The notes under the pieces: model-generated
Database searches by the model: none
The model's input: the letters and a program-made list of their open reading frames with translations, nothing else
What the model was told of the DNA's origin: nothing
Program-made: the position numbers and the translations under genes
Source of the DNA: Schoenoplectus triqueter
Lineage: Eukaryota > Streptophyta > Magnoliopsida > Poales > Cyperaceae
Length of the DNA: 33,771 nucleotides
NCBI GenBank assembly: GCA_964058805.1
Contig: CAXKVV010001741.1
Coordinates: 1 to 33,771, forward strand
Direction: 5' to 3'
In this document: positions 1 through 11,989 of the stretch, piece after piece
Layout of the letters: each line of letters opens with the position of its first letter
Position numbering within the stretch: position 1 is the first letter of the stretch

Positions 1-1
1 G

Positions 2-147
2 TAAAGGATTAAAGAGGTATGTATCTCTCGATAATTCATCTAACATATCGCTTTAACTTTTCACTTAAGTTAGAAGTAAAATAATATTTTACGGTCTTCT
101 ATAAAGGATTAAAATGTATGTAACTCTCGGTAATTCATCCGACATAC
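2..147. repeat. Diverged 100-bp direct duplication
   Basis: The block starting TAAAGGATTAAA at 2 recurs at 102. Both copies continue with a similar TATGTA..CTCTCG.TAATTCATC..ACATA stretch. Two units are visible and the array may start left of the window. It lies upstream of the Ulp1-like fossil and has no recognisable function. Confidence 0.6.
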
Positions 148-295
148 TTTAATCCCCAGCTTAATTAAAAGTATTTTTTTCATTTTATGATCTTTTCGCA
201 ACTTAAGCATTAACAGTATTTAATTGGATCAAAACCCAACACCTTGACGGGGCATCAATTTATCTATATCATATGTTAGTGAATCAACCCTAAAA

Positions 296-1430
296 TGAGG
301 CTCTTCATATAGAGTTTGATGTTGACACATTCGAGTATAAGGGGAAAATGCTTGTGTGTGTTCAAGACGTTATGGAACTTTTCATGAATGACATGCTGAA
401 CGTCTTGATTCTTTAGATTTTTCACATGTAAGTTTTGTAAGTTTTTTAAACCTAATATTTACTTAATTGAAGAATATAAAATAATTTATGATGATATACA
501 TGTAGAATTTTGACAGTTCGGTGTAAAATATTTGAAGTCACCAGTTATGGCTTTATTTATCCGTATAAATGTTCAGGATGGATCATTCAATTTGATTTCA
601 CATTAGCAATAAGTTACTTGAATTTTAAACTTTTTAATAGTTTTTTTAATTTTTTCAACTTTTATTTAAAAAAATCGAGGTAAATGATGAAAGATTCCTG
701 CTCGCCGAAAGTTTTTTTTGTTTTGTACGTTGAGGGGTAAGAAATATTGTCTTTTAAGACTTTCAATTTCTCAAATTCATCTTTCTCTAAAACTTAAATA
801 TGAATTTTAGAAATCATTAGATCCTTCTTATTATCAATATCTCCGATAATTGTGTTTATGTCATAAATCCCGTCAATCATGACATAAGCGGGTTACGCAT
901 TCGGAATTTACTAAATACATAAGATTTTTATTTTTTATCAACAAAAAAAATGTATAAAACTTAATTATACTAAATATGATAATTAAATTTATAGGGCATT
1001 ACTACATTATTGGATGATAAATAATAAGAACAAGAAGAATACCCGATTCAACTATGTTAGAGTAATGGTACAAAATCTACACCTAATTAAAATTATTAAA
1101 ATCATATTATTTGGTGTTATTATTTTATATGATATTTTTTATTATTTTTAAAGTCCAATGCAACCCGACGATAAGGAATGCAGTTATTATGTCAGGAGAT
1201 TAATAAATGAAATAATCACAAATCACAATGAGTCGAAGTCTTTGTCTGAGGTATATATATATGAAAAACTTATTTTTAATTAAAAATTTATTGTTCAAAT
1301 TAATTAGAAAAATATATTCCTTTTGTATAGTGTATCGAGCCGAGTCCAGTGTCATACCAACAAGATTTAATCGATGAGGTAAAACAAATGGTTATTCAAT
1401 TTATCATCAAAAATGTATGACTTGCTCTTA
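296..1430 (+). pseudogene. Ulp1-like (C48) cysteine protease fossil, copy A
   Basis: Decayed gene seen as exon-like islands. One at about 296-426 reads in frame with DVMELF and ends at a GTAAG donor, with an internal stop just before the donor. One starts near 545 after a CACCAG acceptor. One at about 1155-1250 reads QPDDKECSYYV then RRLINEI and ends at GAG|GTATAT. One begins after CCAG near 1350 and includes YQQDLIDEVKQM. The third matches the family pattern around the catalytic cysteine, QPN(G)YxCGYYVM; the Cys codon is at 1179-1181, though the following Gly is Ser. Ulp1 proteases cleave SUMO-type tags, and plant CACTA and MULE elements often carry such domains. Stops and weak conservation of the other exons indicate a dead gene. 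The same exon order recurs at 12334-13245, which is the main support for the call. Confidence 0.55.
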
Positions 1431-2216
1431 TCAATTTGTTTTTTAATTTAACTTTGTTTCTAACATTATAAATTGCAATGCATGATATGTGAATTATTTG
1501 CTTGCATATGTGATATATTTTTTAGACTATTTATATTTTGTATTATGAAATATTACGTGAATTTATTGTATAATTATGTTATTTTGTAAATTATGATTGT
1601 ATGATGTGATTATATAAAATATGATTGTATGATGTGATTGTTTGTTTGGAAAATGTACGGCTAGTAAATGGGCTAATCACGGAAAGTAAAAAACAGAATT
1701 AAAAAAAAAGTATTGCTAATGGTTTATTAGCAAAAATCTTTACAAAAGGTTGAAAAAAATGTACAAGTACCTTCCCTAACGGTTTATAAGACAAAACCAT
1801 TATGGAATGTAAAAAATGCGCAAGTACCTTTTCTAATGATTTTTAAAAAAAAAACTGTTATGAAAAGTTAAAAAAAATTGCACAAGTACATTTCTTAACG
1901 ATTTCTCGGCAAAAACTATTACTAAATGTAAAAAAAATTTGCGCAAGTACTTTCCTAACAATTTAGTGGGCAAAACCGTTACTAAATTGTAAATGAGCTG
2001 AAATCTTTTGCTAACGGTTTTCTATAAATAACCATTAGCAAAATCTAAAATTTACTAACAATTTTTACTACAAAATCGTTAGCAAAGTTTCCGACTCCGA
2101 TCCTCCTTTCCTAACGGTTTCTAAAATCTTTGCTAACTCTCCCATTATTAACGGCTACAAAACCGTTAGTAATCTATATTCAAAACCATTAGCATTGCTT
2201 TTTTGGCGTAGTGTAC

Positions 2217-3596
2217 AAATCGAATAATACCAAATTAATTAGATGATCTAGTTTCTCATGACAAAATGTATAATCGTTAATCCATTCTTTAATCCATATG
2301 ATAGTTGATGGTGACGACCAAGTTGGCTATATAACTCACGCAATTCTCTATTTTGATTGATACATATATACAGTACATTAAGATGATGAAAAAATATTCC
2401 ATATAATATAAGAATAATGACTGAAATAATTTGATGTTAGACTCCTGTCTTTTCAATTTGGTGCCGGTCAAATCTATTCGTGTTATTGGAAGGCCAAGGG
2501 ATAAGCTCCGGGTGTTTCATTCTGAAGACAGAAAAAGAAACATAATTCATCAGACTTGTTCACCAATTTATTATTTATATCTAATTTAATATTTGAAAAA
2601 ACTAGAAATAACTCTTGTCACGTTGCTTATATGCGGACTAATTATTTTGATAACCAATTATAGAAGTGTTTCAAAGCAACATATTTAAGGACGGCTTCTT
2701 TTGCAAGAAGATACATTCAATAGAAAATATTTATTCGAAAGATGATGAAAAAGTATTTCTCACTAGCCAAAACGACCGCATTGATTCAAGATTAAAGTAA
2801 AATACATAACTGAACATACATAAAATACTTCATTAAATAAATAAAATAAAACATTCAACAAAATTGGACGGACTAATTTCTTTCTTTTAATACGAATAGG
2901 CTCACAACAAAGAAACAGATTTTCCAGTTGATATTTTTGCCTGGAACTCTGGACTTTCCCGTTGATCTTTTTATTTTTGTTGTTAGTCACCCCGACTTAA
3001 AATATTAACTTTTTTTTAGAAGAGACTTAAAATATTAACTTAAATACACATCAATTATTCATTGTCCAATACAATATATGTACAATGTATAAATACATAG
3101 TTAGTTCCGGACTGAGCATCAATAATAAAAAAAAAAATTGGCTACAGAACTTGCATTTACTTCAGAAAACACAAAGACTAACTCATCAAAGGACAAGAGT
3201 TGGTGAAAAAATAAAAATCTGAGCTTTTCCGGATACTGGTAAGAAAGATATTTCCCAAAAAGTTAAAGTGATCTCTTCTCATGCAAAAATTGAAATAAAA
3301 ACTATGGCACACCGCTGCAAAAATTGAAAGATATTTCCCAAAGAGTTTGAGAAAGTGATCTCTCTGTACTCACGGGTTTCCTGATTGTTTGCATGAAGAA
3401 GCTGATACAGGTATCAACTGTTTTTTTGTTTCCAATTAATTTTCTCTTTTCAAGAAGGTACCAACCATCTTTTCCGAGAAAAAAAAAATTGTACCAACTA
3501 TTATCAGAGAAAAAGAACAAACAGTACTGTTTACGGAATCACACACGTTACTTTTTTTTTCACAAAATCCAAATTTGTATAAAATTTACATACCTC
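2217..3596. other. AT-rich intergenic DNA with small local duplications
   Basis: No convincing coding region. Two local duplications are visible: GACTTAAAATATTAACTT at about 2994 and again 30 bp later, and GAAAGATATTTCCCAAA at about 3243 and again 83 bp later. Short open frames on both strands lack any recognisable domain. Confidence 0.5.
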
Positions 3597-3604
3597 TGAG
3601 AAAC

Positions 3605-4015
3605 TAGGGGTGTCAATTATTGACTCGATCTGATCCGAACCTGATTTGACACGACATGATCCGAAGATAAATGAGTCGGATATAGGTTTAATTTTTTTTT
3701 ACCCAAATCAGGTCGGGTCAGGTTGACCCAGCCCGATTAATTATATTTTTTAAAGTAATTTTATGATTTAGTACTAATTAAACCTTAAATATACACTAAT
3801 TATATACTACTTAAGATTAATTATAAATTAATTAATATTTTATTGCTTAAAATTATATAAAAATAATTAATAAATATTTAATTATTTTGGACGGGTCGGG
3901 TATGGGTCAAGATTTTTTGACCCGAATTTAATCGGATCGGATTCAAGTTGGGTCAAAAATAATAATAAAATAATGTGACTCGACCCGAACCCGACCCGAC
4001 CCATTGAAACCCGTA
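3605..4015. mobile_element. Non-autonomous MITE, GGGTGTCAAT type
   Basis: The left end TAGGGGTGTCAATT and the right end (reverse complement TACGGGTTTCAATGG) form an imperfect terminal inverted repeat. Inside, both arms are rich in GACCCGA / TCGGGTC motifs in opposite orientation, so the element is largely self-complementary around an AT-rich core. The flanking octamers TGAGAAAC (3597-3604) and TGTGAAAC (4016-4023) match at 7 of 8 positions, fitting an 8-bp hAT-type TSD. About 411 bp, no coding capacity. Confidence 0.6.
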
Positions 4016-4023
4016 TGTGAAAC

Positions 4024-6070
4024 ATATGATCCATACATTACTTGATTTTGGGACGATTTTATCCAACCGTCATATTAATTATTTTGAATGTATTTTCTTT
4101 TTTTTCAGATAAAAAATGAGAGTCTTAGTTTTTAAATTTCATTTTGTGTTTAACTTGAACTCGTGATATTTTGAAGATCATCCAATTTAGCTATTGTTTA
4201 ACATACTAGGCAATCTGCTTGGATATGCATTTTTCATTCTATAAAATAATGAATCAGAATATGTTACATATATTTGATTTTCGGCATTACAAAGTAGGTC
4301 GTTTAGTAATACGCACCGATAATTTGGTGAAATTTTATATTTTTATTCGATATTCGTTAAAAAAATCTAGTACGATTGAACGTTTTATTTGCATGATGGT
4401 ACAATAAAACTGTCCATATATAATACTGTGAACAAATTTTGTTTCAATTATCATCGAATTAAATTCTTGATGTTACCTACAATCCCGTGATCCATTTCAA
4501 AAAATTTCAAGACATGATGTCAAAAAGGTGCCCCAAACACTGAATTGACGACGAATTAAAGTAACGGCCCCCACCTTAAATTAAATATTTTTTTTCTTGA
4601 ACTGAGAAAGCCGTATAGGCACAGTTACAAGTTGAATGAAAACACAAACCTCCTATTACTAGTGAGTTCTTTTGTTGTTGGGTCCTTTCACCATGTGTGT
4701 CCTTCATTCATCTTCCTTATAAATTGAAAATCACTCTTAAACAACTAGGTATCGCAAATTGGTGTGGAAATATTTCTTTTAGGTGTTGACCCTCAAACAC
4801 AAACGGCAGTAGCACTAGACTGCAGGTTCTATAGCCAGAGTGATGAACAATTTAAAATGCTCATCGGATCAATGCAGCAGTAAAGGAGGAGCATATAGAA
4901 GAACAATATGGATCAAAGATCGATATCAAACAAACTAAGTGTAAACACATTTCTTTGTATGATGAGAAATTTTTTTATTGGGATTTGCTTTTAAATTTTT
5001 TGTTATGATAGTTCATAATTTAATAGATACAGGAGACTCAAGAGAAAGAATCATGAGAAATAACTCAAAAAATGAAGGGGAAAAAACGATAAATTAAAAG
5101 GAACAATGAAAAGTATGATACATTATGAGAAATTAAATGCCGAGAGGGGGAGGAGGCTGCGGCTCTCCCATCAAGAGATTAATTTGTTTTTGTGTTTTAT
5201 AAAAGAAAGAAAGAAGAGAGAGAAGGCGCTATTACAAGTTTTTCTCAACGTCTCAACTCTGTTAAATTCTTTTCATTTATACTTTTTTTATATACCCAAT
5301 ATATCCTTATTTAACGAAGCAACGAGACAAAAATATAAACCTCAAAATGTGATTTTAACCATGATAAACCATATATCATATGATGAGATGTACACATTTT
5401 TTATGTATATTAGAATCGCTCAAAATTTAATTGGTTTTTTTAGGTTATCTTTGCAATGAGCCTGCATCACTTGGGCTTGTTAAGTGGTAATTATATATAT
5501 TTATTTATTTCAAAGCGTACAACCTCGGTTAACACTTGTATATATCAACTTAACAGGCTTTTTTGTTGGATCTTCCTTGATCATAAATAATCATAAAGTG
5601 ATTTGAATTATTTAATATTGATGGACCATCTTCCATACTTAATGTCAAAATTTATTGTCATCATAATAATAATGGTGTGTACTATATTTTATTTCCCGAA
5701 TGATTTAATCATCTAGCCCAAACTGAATTAGTATGTAGGGACAACGCCACATGAGCGGTCATTATGTTGGTTTTTAATTCAAATATAAATTATTTATTTT
5801 TAATAATTAACAACCACAAAATTCTGACTCCGCAAATTGAATTTTTTTTTTCCCTTTTGATCGAGACTTTATATAGTTGGCTGACCTATTTTATGTAAAA
5901 TTCCTTGCTAAATGTGAAATTGTGAACACATAATATAAGTGTTTTGTAACAGAGAACCAGAGTTCATGATTTGTCAAGCTCATCACCTAGCTAGTAGCTA
6001 CTACTGGGTACTGGTGTCTGAAGCCTGAAGTTAAGGAGGTGGGGGAAGTTAAGGAGATGGGGGAGGTTCA
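4024..6070. other. Intergenic DNA without a recognisable gene
   Basis: AT-rich. A 117-codon open frame at 5106-5459 (+) was considered, but its composition is low-complexity (Lys/Phe/Leu/Ile rich) with no family signature. A short inverted pair, GCTTGTTAAG near 5475 and CTTAACAGGC near 5550, could form a weak stem. Nothing else stands out. Confidence 0.45.
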
Positions 6071-6281
6071 AAATTCTTTAACTAAAAAGTTAGTTTGAAG
6101 TTTTTTCGAGCCATTAATTTTATATTTAGATTCGTACATTTAACTTTTTTTGAATTTTATATAATATTAATTTTACATTGAGATTCGTACATTTAACTTT
6201 TTTTATGAATTTTATATAATGGCCGTTACGAAATCAACGACTCGAAAAAGACTTTGAATTAATCAACTTTTTAGTTCAAAG
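6071..6281. mobile_element. Short inverted-repeat element (MITE-like)
   Basis: The left arm contains CTTTAACTAAAAAGTT then TTTTTTCGAGCCATT. The right arm reverse-complements to CTTTGAACTAAAAAGTT then CTTTTTCGAGTCGTT. The arms are about 45 bp. Between them the phrase AGATTCGTACATTTAACTTT occurs twice in direct orientation (about 6130 and 6182). No TSD is visible, so the edges are approximate and the superfamily is unassigned. Confidence 0.45.
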
Positions 6282-7060
6282 GATGACAGCTCACAAGTGG
6301 CAGGACACAATAGAATACTAACGACAGACAATTTGCGACGAAAAGGGTGGCTGCTTACTAATATCTGTTACATACGTCACAAAGCAATAACATATATCAT
6401 CACTACAGCATTACATTATTCAAATTTGTGCAGAGATAATTTTCTTTTCACTCATCATAGCCATTCTGACACTTTCACTAATCCCCTCACCTCTTAAATA
6501 GTCAGACTTGACCAATAGTTCATGAACCAAAGAACATATAATTAGCACCAAACCAAAATTTCTAAATATCAAGTCATGATTCTAAACTTCCATAATAAAC
6601 AACAAACACCACTGATCACACGACAAAAAAAAAATGATGGGTGCTCATACAGTGTCCCTTATAATGTCTTTCAATTTCACTCGCCATCATTTACATATGA
6701 GGTCCATATTTTATTTTTTTAGGGGCCTTCTTTTATCATAGATGATAGGGACATATAGAAGCACTATGTTGAAGACATCCAAAAATGTATCCTTTCTTTA
6801 TCAAGTAAAGACTAATGAGTGAGCAGTTGAGCATACACTGCCGCAACAATTCCTAAATAAGCCCATCGGAACCATATTTGCCTTACAAAGGAACATGCAT
6901 GTTTCATTGTCATCGCGAAAATAATAAGAAAATGTCAATTATTTCATTGTTATCGCGAAAATTGTCAATTCTGTCATTTTAATAAAGTCATCAACATCTT
7001 TTCTTCGAGTAACTACATGAAAAATCTTGATCTTGATATATAGGAGCAAACGAGATAAGT
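6282..7060. other. Intergenic DNA with a 40-bp tandem duplication
   Basis: No gene recognised. At 6902 and 6942 the phrase TTTCATTG(T/T)ATCGCGAAAAT-type sequence is repeated with a 40-bp period, each copy followed by a GTCAATT. The rest is anonymous AT-rich sequence. Confidence 0.45.
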
Positions 7061-7061
7061 G

Positions 7062-7155
7062 GATGATCTAATTGGCTTAATGGTCAAGATCATTTGCTTG
7101 TTTTCTAATGTGGGGTTCAAGTCCCGTGAACGGTGAACGCTTTCTTTTATTTTGT
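7062..7155 (+). other. tRNA-like sequence with pol III boxes, possible SINE head
   Basis: TTGGCTTAATGG (about 7072-7083) resembles a pol III A box. GGTTCAAGTCC (about 7114-7124) matches the B box/T-loop consensus. Their spacing of about 41 bases is close to that in a real tRNA. A T-rich run (TTTCTTTTATTTT) about 15-30 bases after the B box could act as a pol III terminator. The acceptor and anticodon stems do not pair convincingly and the T stem has mismatches, so this is not a functional tRNA. A tRNA-derived SINE or tRNA pseudogene is the likely origin; no flanking duplication was found. Confidence 0.4.
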
Positions 7156-7223
7156 TTCAAAAATATAAAAGTGAGTACTTACCTGCTTAATTATTTTAAA
7201 AAGAGGAATAAATGAGTGTCACT

Positions 7224-7540
7224 CCGTGACGGAGTCATATTTGTGAGAGTGTTGTCAATTAATATCACTTAAATTAATAAATTTTTTATATGATTTATGT
7301 AAAAAATGATATTTTTATAATAATTTTATCATTTTAATATTAATTTAAATTCACTAAATTTTATTTTAGTTTTTTACTATTGACCCCACTAATTTATTGA
7401 ATCCATGAGAAACTATTTTTTAATATGAATTTGTACCCACTTTAAATTTTCAATAATTATTAATATCATAAAAATATCAATAATTTTATTTAAATGATAT
7501 TAATTGACACTGCTGATGTAAAAGTATGACTCTGCCACTG
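7224..7540. mobile_element. hAT-like MITE with perfect 8-bp TSD
   Basis: GTGTCACT occurs immediately left (7216-7223) and right (7541-7548). The element begins CCGTGACGGAGTCAT and ends ATGACTCTGCCACTG, whose reverse complement is CAGTGGCAGAGTCAT. The inverted arms extend about 55 bp and include GTCAATTAATATCA on both sides. The core is AT-rich and non-coding. The terminal motif CAGTGGCGGAG is shared with the element at 29075-29343. An 8-bp duplication and this terminus fit the hAT superfamily. Confidence 0.75.
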
Positions 7541-7555
7541 GTGTCACTACTATAG

Positions 7556-8202
7556 TAGGAGTGTAAATTGATCAGATACATACGGATAATAGTTTTACCA
7601 TATCAGCATCCGTTATAATTTTTTGGATAAGAATTCAGATACAGATAGTCTGGATACATATAAGGATTGAATATTCGATGTATATCTGGATACGGATCGG
7701 ATAACAGATAGATACAAATACGAATATGAATATATTTCGGATATTAAATAAAAAATATTATTTGTATTATTAGAAAAAAATGCATACTATTTTTTGATAG
7801 AATCATTAATTATAAAAGTAAATATTAATTATTATATTATATTAATAGTTAAAATATATTAATGAATTATAAAAAAATATGATACATTAACCCAAATTGG
7901 ATATAAAATAAATTAGATTTAAAATGTAAACTAAAAATCTAATTAAAATATATAATAAAAATATTTCAGATATTTATTCAGATAAAATCGGATAATATCG
8001 GATCTGATATCTTCAGATAATGTCGGATATTGATGAATAATAGCTAAATAATCGGATACTAATAGCTAATAGCGAAATCATATCTTTATCCGTAAAAATA
8101 TTCGGATACGAACAGATATATATATCTTCATATACGAATATAAATTGGATAATTTTCACTGTTTCTCGCATCATAAATAAATATCTGATCCGTTAACACC
8201 CT
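7556..8202. mobile_element. MITE-like element rich in GGATATCGGAT motifs
   Basis: The left end TAGGAGTGTAAATTGATCAG and the right end (reverse complement CAGGGTGTTAACGGATCAG) form an imperfect inverted repeat. GGATA/TATCC and CGGATA motifs fill both halves in opposite orientation around an AT-rich core. The terminus resembles that of the GGGTGT elements at 3605 and 8672. No convincing TSD is visible. It begins 8 bp after the right TSD of the preceding MITE. Confidence 0.5.
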
Positions 8203-8663
8203 GACTGCAGGCCCATTTTTCTTGTACCATAGCATGCATAACTAAGTTATATGTTGTTAAGCTGTACTCGTGTGTCAGCTAATGATATGAGCGGAGTGTA
8301 CTTGATTGGAAAAAAGTTTGCTTGAAAAAAAATTATTGGAGGAGAAGGTCAATTTGGACTTAGTTTGCTATTAACTGTCAGTAGACAATTACTTTCTAGC
8401 AAACGACCTAACAAAAACCCTATTAAAGAGATGGGTGGTTCGCAGTTACATAATACCTTCCAGGATTGAACTTTCCTCCCAACTTTATACATAAATTAGA
8501 CTCCTCAACGAATGCGGAAAGCTAAGTGTATCCACCCCCTTTTAGGCAATAAATAAGTTAAGACTCTGGCGCATTGTCAACGCAATTTATTTCCAGTGTT
8601 CTAATTAGTTAGCACGCAATAATGCATATCTCATGGTATTGTATTGTGTTTATTTTTCCACTG
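8203..8663. other. Intergenic DNA, nothing recognised
   Basis: About 460 bp between two non-autonomous elements. No open frame of note, no RNA gene and no repeat pattern seen by eye. Confidence 0.4.
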
Positions 8664-8671
8664 TATATAAT

Positions 8672-9184
8672 TAAGGGTGTGCAAACGGATCGGTTTAATT
8701 GGTTTTGAACCGAACAGTTAAATTTTGGACTATTTGGTTCGGTTTTTCGGTTTAAAAATTTCGGTTCGGTTGAAAATTTTAGTTAATTCGGTTTTTGTTC
8801 TTTGGTTCGGTTTTGTTTTTTCTAAATCATATAAACTGAATAAACCGAATAGTCCAAAGTTTTTCAAATAATTTTATTTTACTTGATATAAATAAGAATT
8901 ATATCAAAGATAATCCGAATATATTTATTTTCTATAAGTTTTATTTAGTTATTTATTTTATCATTTTAACTATTTATTTTTTCTATCAATTTTTATAACT
9001 TTTAATTTTTTTTTCTCTTTAAATGAAATGATTTCGGTTTAACCGAATAAACCAAAAAAAAATCGGTTTATTCGGTTGATATTTTTAGAAGTTTGGTTCG
9101 GCTCATAATTTGACAAATCGAAAAAAACTTCAGATATATATAATTATTTCGATTTGAACCGAACCGACCATTTGCACACCCCTA
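8672..9184. mobile_element. Non-autonomous MITE, GGGTGTGCAAA type, perfect TSD
   Basis: TATATAAT lies directly left (8664-8671) and right (9185-9192), a perfect 8-bp duplication, though AT-rich. The termini are TAAGGGTGTGCAAA and, as reverse complement, TAGGGGTGTGCAAA. Both arms are dense in GGTTCGGTTT / AAACCGAAC motifs in opposing orientation. About 513 bp, non-coding. The 8-bp TSD fits the hAT superfamily. Confidence 0.7.
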
Positions 9185-9192
9185 TATATAAT

Positions 9193-11226
9193 ACATATAT
9201 GTTGGTACGAGAAACAATAATTATAACCGCAGTATTAAATTCATTTTGTACGAGAACCGATTAGCTTGCGCGCAGTGCTGTCTTTTATGGGAAGTGAGCA
9301 CTTTGTAATGACATTTCAAAATAATCTTCGTAATATCTTTTAAAGTCGGTTCACATCAATAAAATATGAACTTCAATATACATATGTTTTATATAGCACA
9401 TATTCGGCATGTGAATGTATATACGGAGTACATATACGGATATATATTCTAAAAGATTCTAACAATATTTGAATCGATCATTTATTTTTGAAAATTTTTT
9501 AATGTAAAATAAGAAAATATAATAAGATATTAATATAGATTTGAATATTTTACATGAAAAATATAATATAATTAATTTTATAGGCTTAATATGATAAATA
9601 TTTTAAAAAATATGTGCATTGTTGAATATACAGATAAATACTCTTATGCGGTCACATTTTAAAATAATGGTTCACATGATATTAATGATTTTCACTTCCA
9701 TACAAAAAGATTCAACAAGCATTTTTAATAGCGATTCTTCAATCATTATTGATGAGATATTAAAAAAATATAAACAATGTTGTTAAATCGTATTGTTAAA
9801 TTATTTTCAACTAAAAACCATTATAAAAGTGGTTTTTAATAACGGTTTTCTAACTAAAGATCATTTTTTTTTAAAAATATTTTTTAACAATTACTGATTT
9901 CTTTAATAATATAATTTAAAACATATCAGTAGTTTATTCAACAAATTAGAACTTATAAGTAATTTATTAAGATGAAAATTATAATTTCTAAGAAAAAAGT
10001 AATAAAAAATATATTCATTCAAGAATGCATTTTATTCGTTAAATGATATATGAATTTACATAATTTATCAGAAAAAATTAAATTTTAAAACTTCAAACAT
10101 ATTTTTTAGGCCTCGTGCAAGTTTTTTTAGCCCCAAAAACTACCGTAATGGTGATAGCGTTTAACCTGTAGATCTAATAATAAACTTTCCGTAATCGCGT
10201 AGAACATATCAATCGAGTTTTCTATCAAAAATTATGCCTGTTTGAAATTGAAAAGTAATATTTTACTTTTGATTTCTTCATTTTTTTCCCTCTTTCTATG
10301 TCTCTCATCTCTTTTATATATGAAACAAGGGAGGAAGAGAGTAGTAATTCATTAGATTTCTTTCCTCTTTCATTTTTTCATTTGGTCGTCAAAGAGTTAG
10401 TTTGCTTTCCAGTTCATTCACATCTGACTCTAGGATTTTATTCTTACTTTTCTCTGTGCCGAGGCTGGATCATCATCACTAATAGAAAGCTACGCCCTTG
10501 CGTTTTGGGAAAAAAAAAGGTCCTTTATGCATTTCCCCACTCAAAATGTTATTTGAAAGAAACTTTTGGATCATTGGATTAGATGAATAAACGGTGAGAT
10601 TAAAAAAATATAACAATCCGTGAGAGCAAAAAGATGGAATGTCATGGTGGATTCTTTTCTATTAGAGCAAAATTTGAATCTCATTCATTAACGATTCATT
10701 ACCAAAATTGACTCTAGATATCATCTTTAACAATGATTCTTTACCAAAACCGATGCTAGATATCATCTTTAACAATAGTTCTTTGTAAGGAGACATTATT
10801 AAATTAATGAGATCTTTAGGAACCATTTATACAAGAAACTCTTATTAAAGTGAGTATTTACAAGAGAAGAGATCCAATTACTGGTGCCATGGTGTCTGTT
10901 TATTTAGTTATGTACAAATTTATAAAATGTGAACTATTAGATGTATTCTATATCATCTCATATATATATACATATAAAAAATCATAAAATTTTTACTTAA
11001 TTTGAATAGCCATCAAGTAACGAGTCTAAATTATAAAATTTGGTCTGTTAATTTTATTAATGTTTAATGCATATATAAATAATTGAAATGATATAATTTT
11101 GTATATACATATATAAGTCAATATTTATAAAATATTTTATTAATTAGTTTTATTATTTAAGAATTTAAATAATATTTATTTGATATTTAATTTTAATGGC
11201 ACCGATATGGCACCAAAATAAATCCA
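9193..11226. other. AT-rich intergenic DNA
   Basis: No gene recognised. A 94-codon frame at 10298-10582 (+) shows no family signature. Around 9720-9860 there are degenerate AACGGTTTT / AAAACCATT motifs that resemble CACTA subterminal repeats, but no terminus is attached. A 42-bp tandem duplication (10692-10790) is listed separately. Confidence 0.4.
10692..10790. repeat. 42-bp tandem repeat, about 2.3 units
   Basis: Unit 1 (10692-10733) and unit 2 (10734-10775) share GATTC.TTACCAAAA and CTAGATATCATCTTTAACAA. A partial third unit begins at 10776 (TAGTTCTTTG). Non-coding. Confidence 0.7.
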
Positions 11227-11453
11227 TTGCTAAAAGTTTTATCCAATTTTGGACTAAACCAGCTCGGCTCCATGCGCACTTGTCGTTACAAAACTTGCAG
11301 TTTAGAACCTTCACGTGGTTTTTCACACTATTTTAATAATATTTGTTTATTAAAAATCATTACAAAAAAATATCTCACTAATGTCACTGACCTTTTACCA
11401 ACGGTATTAGTTTATGCTAAGTGGTATTGTCTAAGTCTCATTCTGTTATAGTG
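11227..11453 (+). mobile_element. Probable CACTA-type 3' end (CACTATAACAG family)
   Basis: The sequence ending at 11453 reads ATTCTGTTATAGTG; its reverse complement starts CACTATAACAGAAT, a CACTA-type terminus. Inward lie TACCAACGGTATTAGT and, near 11227, CCATTGCTAAAAG, plausible subterminal motifs. There is no transposase and no partner end, and the left limit is arbitrary. A chance match to the short terminus cannot be excluded. Confidence 0.35.
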
Positions 11454-11985
11454 TTTATAGTCTTTCTTTATATTTTAATTTAAGTGGCTAATGAAATATT
11501 TATATCAAAACATCATAAAATAATAATTTTTATATATTTTTAATATTTTCATTGATTTTTGAAAAATGACTCAATGAAAGAGAGAGGAGTATTAAAAAAA
11601 GTTCATATTTTTTTACCTCAATTTGAAGAACATATCCTCCACTTTAAAAAAATAACAAATTAATTTTTACCTCCTTTCATATTTATTCCCCTCCTCATTT
11701 GTCCCTTTTGTGAAGCACACCCTAAAATAATAATAAAAATACTTATAGTTGTATATAAAAAATGATCATATTTCAAAAATTATTAGGAATAGTTAAAAAA
11801 ATAAAAGCAATAAAATTTTGTACTATGAGATTTTGATATAATTTCCTTTATTGAACTATTTAAATTAACATCTCAAACATTAAAAAATAAAAATTAATTG
11901 TTAGAATTTCGGATTGAATACAAATGAAAGCTCATTGGACAAAATGGATGCATGAGACTATAACAAAATGGGGTTTAGACAACAC
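11454..11985. other. AT-rich intergenic DNA, nothing recognised
   Basis: No open frames of note, no RNA gene and no clear repeat boundary. No CACTA-type terminus was found here that could serve as the left end of the element beginning near 11990. Confidence 0.4.
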
Positions 11986-11989
11986 CCAT

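Larger units (their letters stand above)
1..2213 (+). mobile_element. CACTA (En/Spm) transposon, 3' portion
   Basis: The sequence ending at 2213 reads TTTTTTGGCGTAGTG. Its reverse complement, CACTACGCCAAAAAA, is a typical CACTA terminal inverted repeat. From about 1700 to 2200 there are at least eight copies, in both orientations, of a degenerate CTAACGGTTT / AAACCGTTAG motif, which fits CACTA subterminal repeats. A decayed Ulp1-like gene lies inside (about 296-1430), as in many plant CACTA elements. The matching 5' terminus was not found and is presumably left of the window, so the start given is only the window edge. The 3-bp TSD would be TAC (2214-2216) but cannot be confirmed without the left end. 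Confidence 0.65.

Noticed and set aside
5106..5459. 117-codon open frame on the plus strand
   Set aside because: Low-complexity composition, no motif or family resemblance, and an AT-rich region where such frames arise by chance.
7062..7140. Functional tRNA gene
   Set aside because: A and B boxes are present, but the acceptor, anticodon and T stems do not pair properly.
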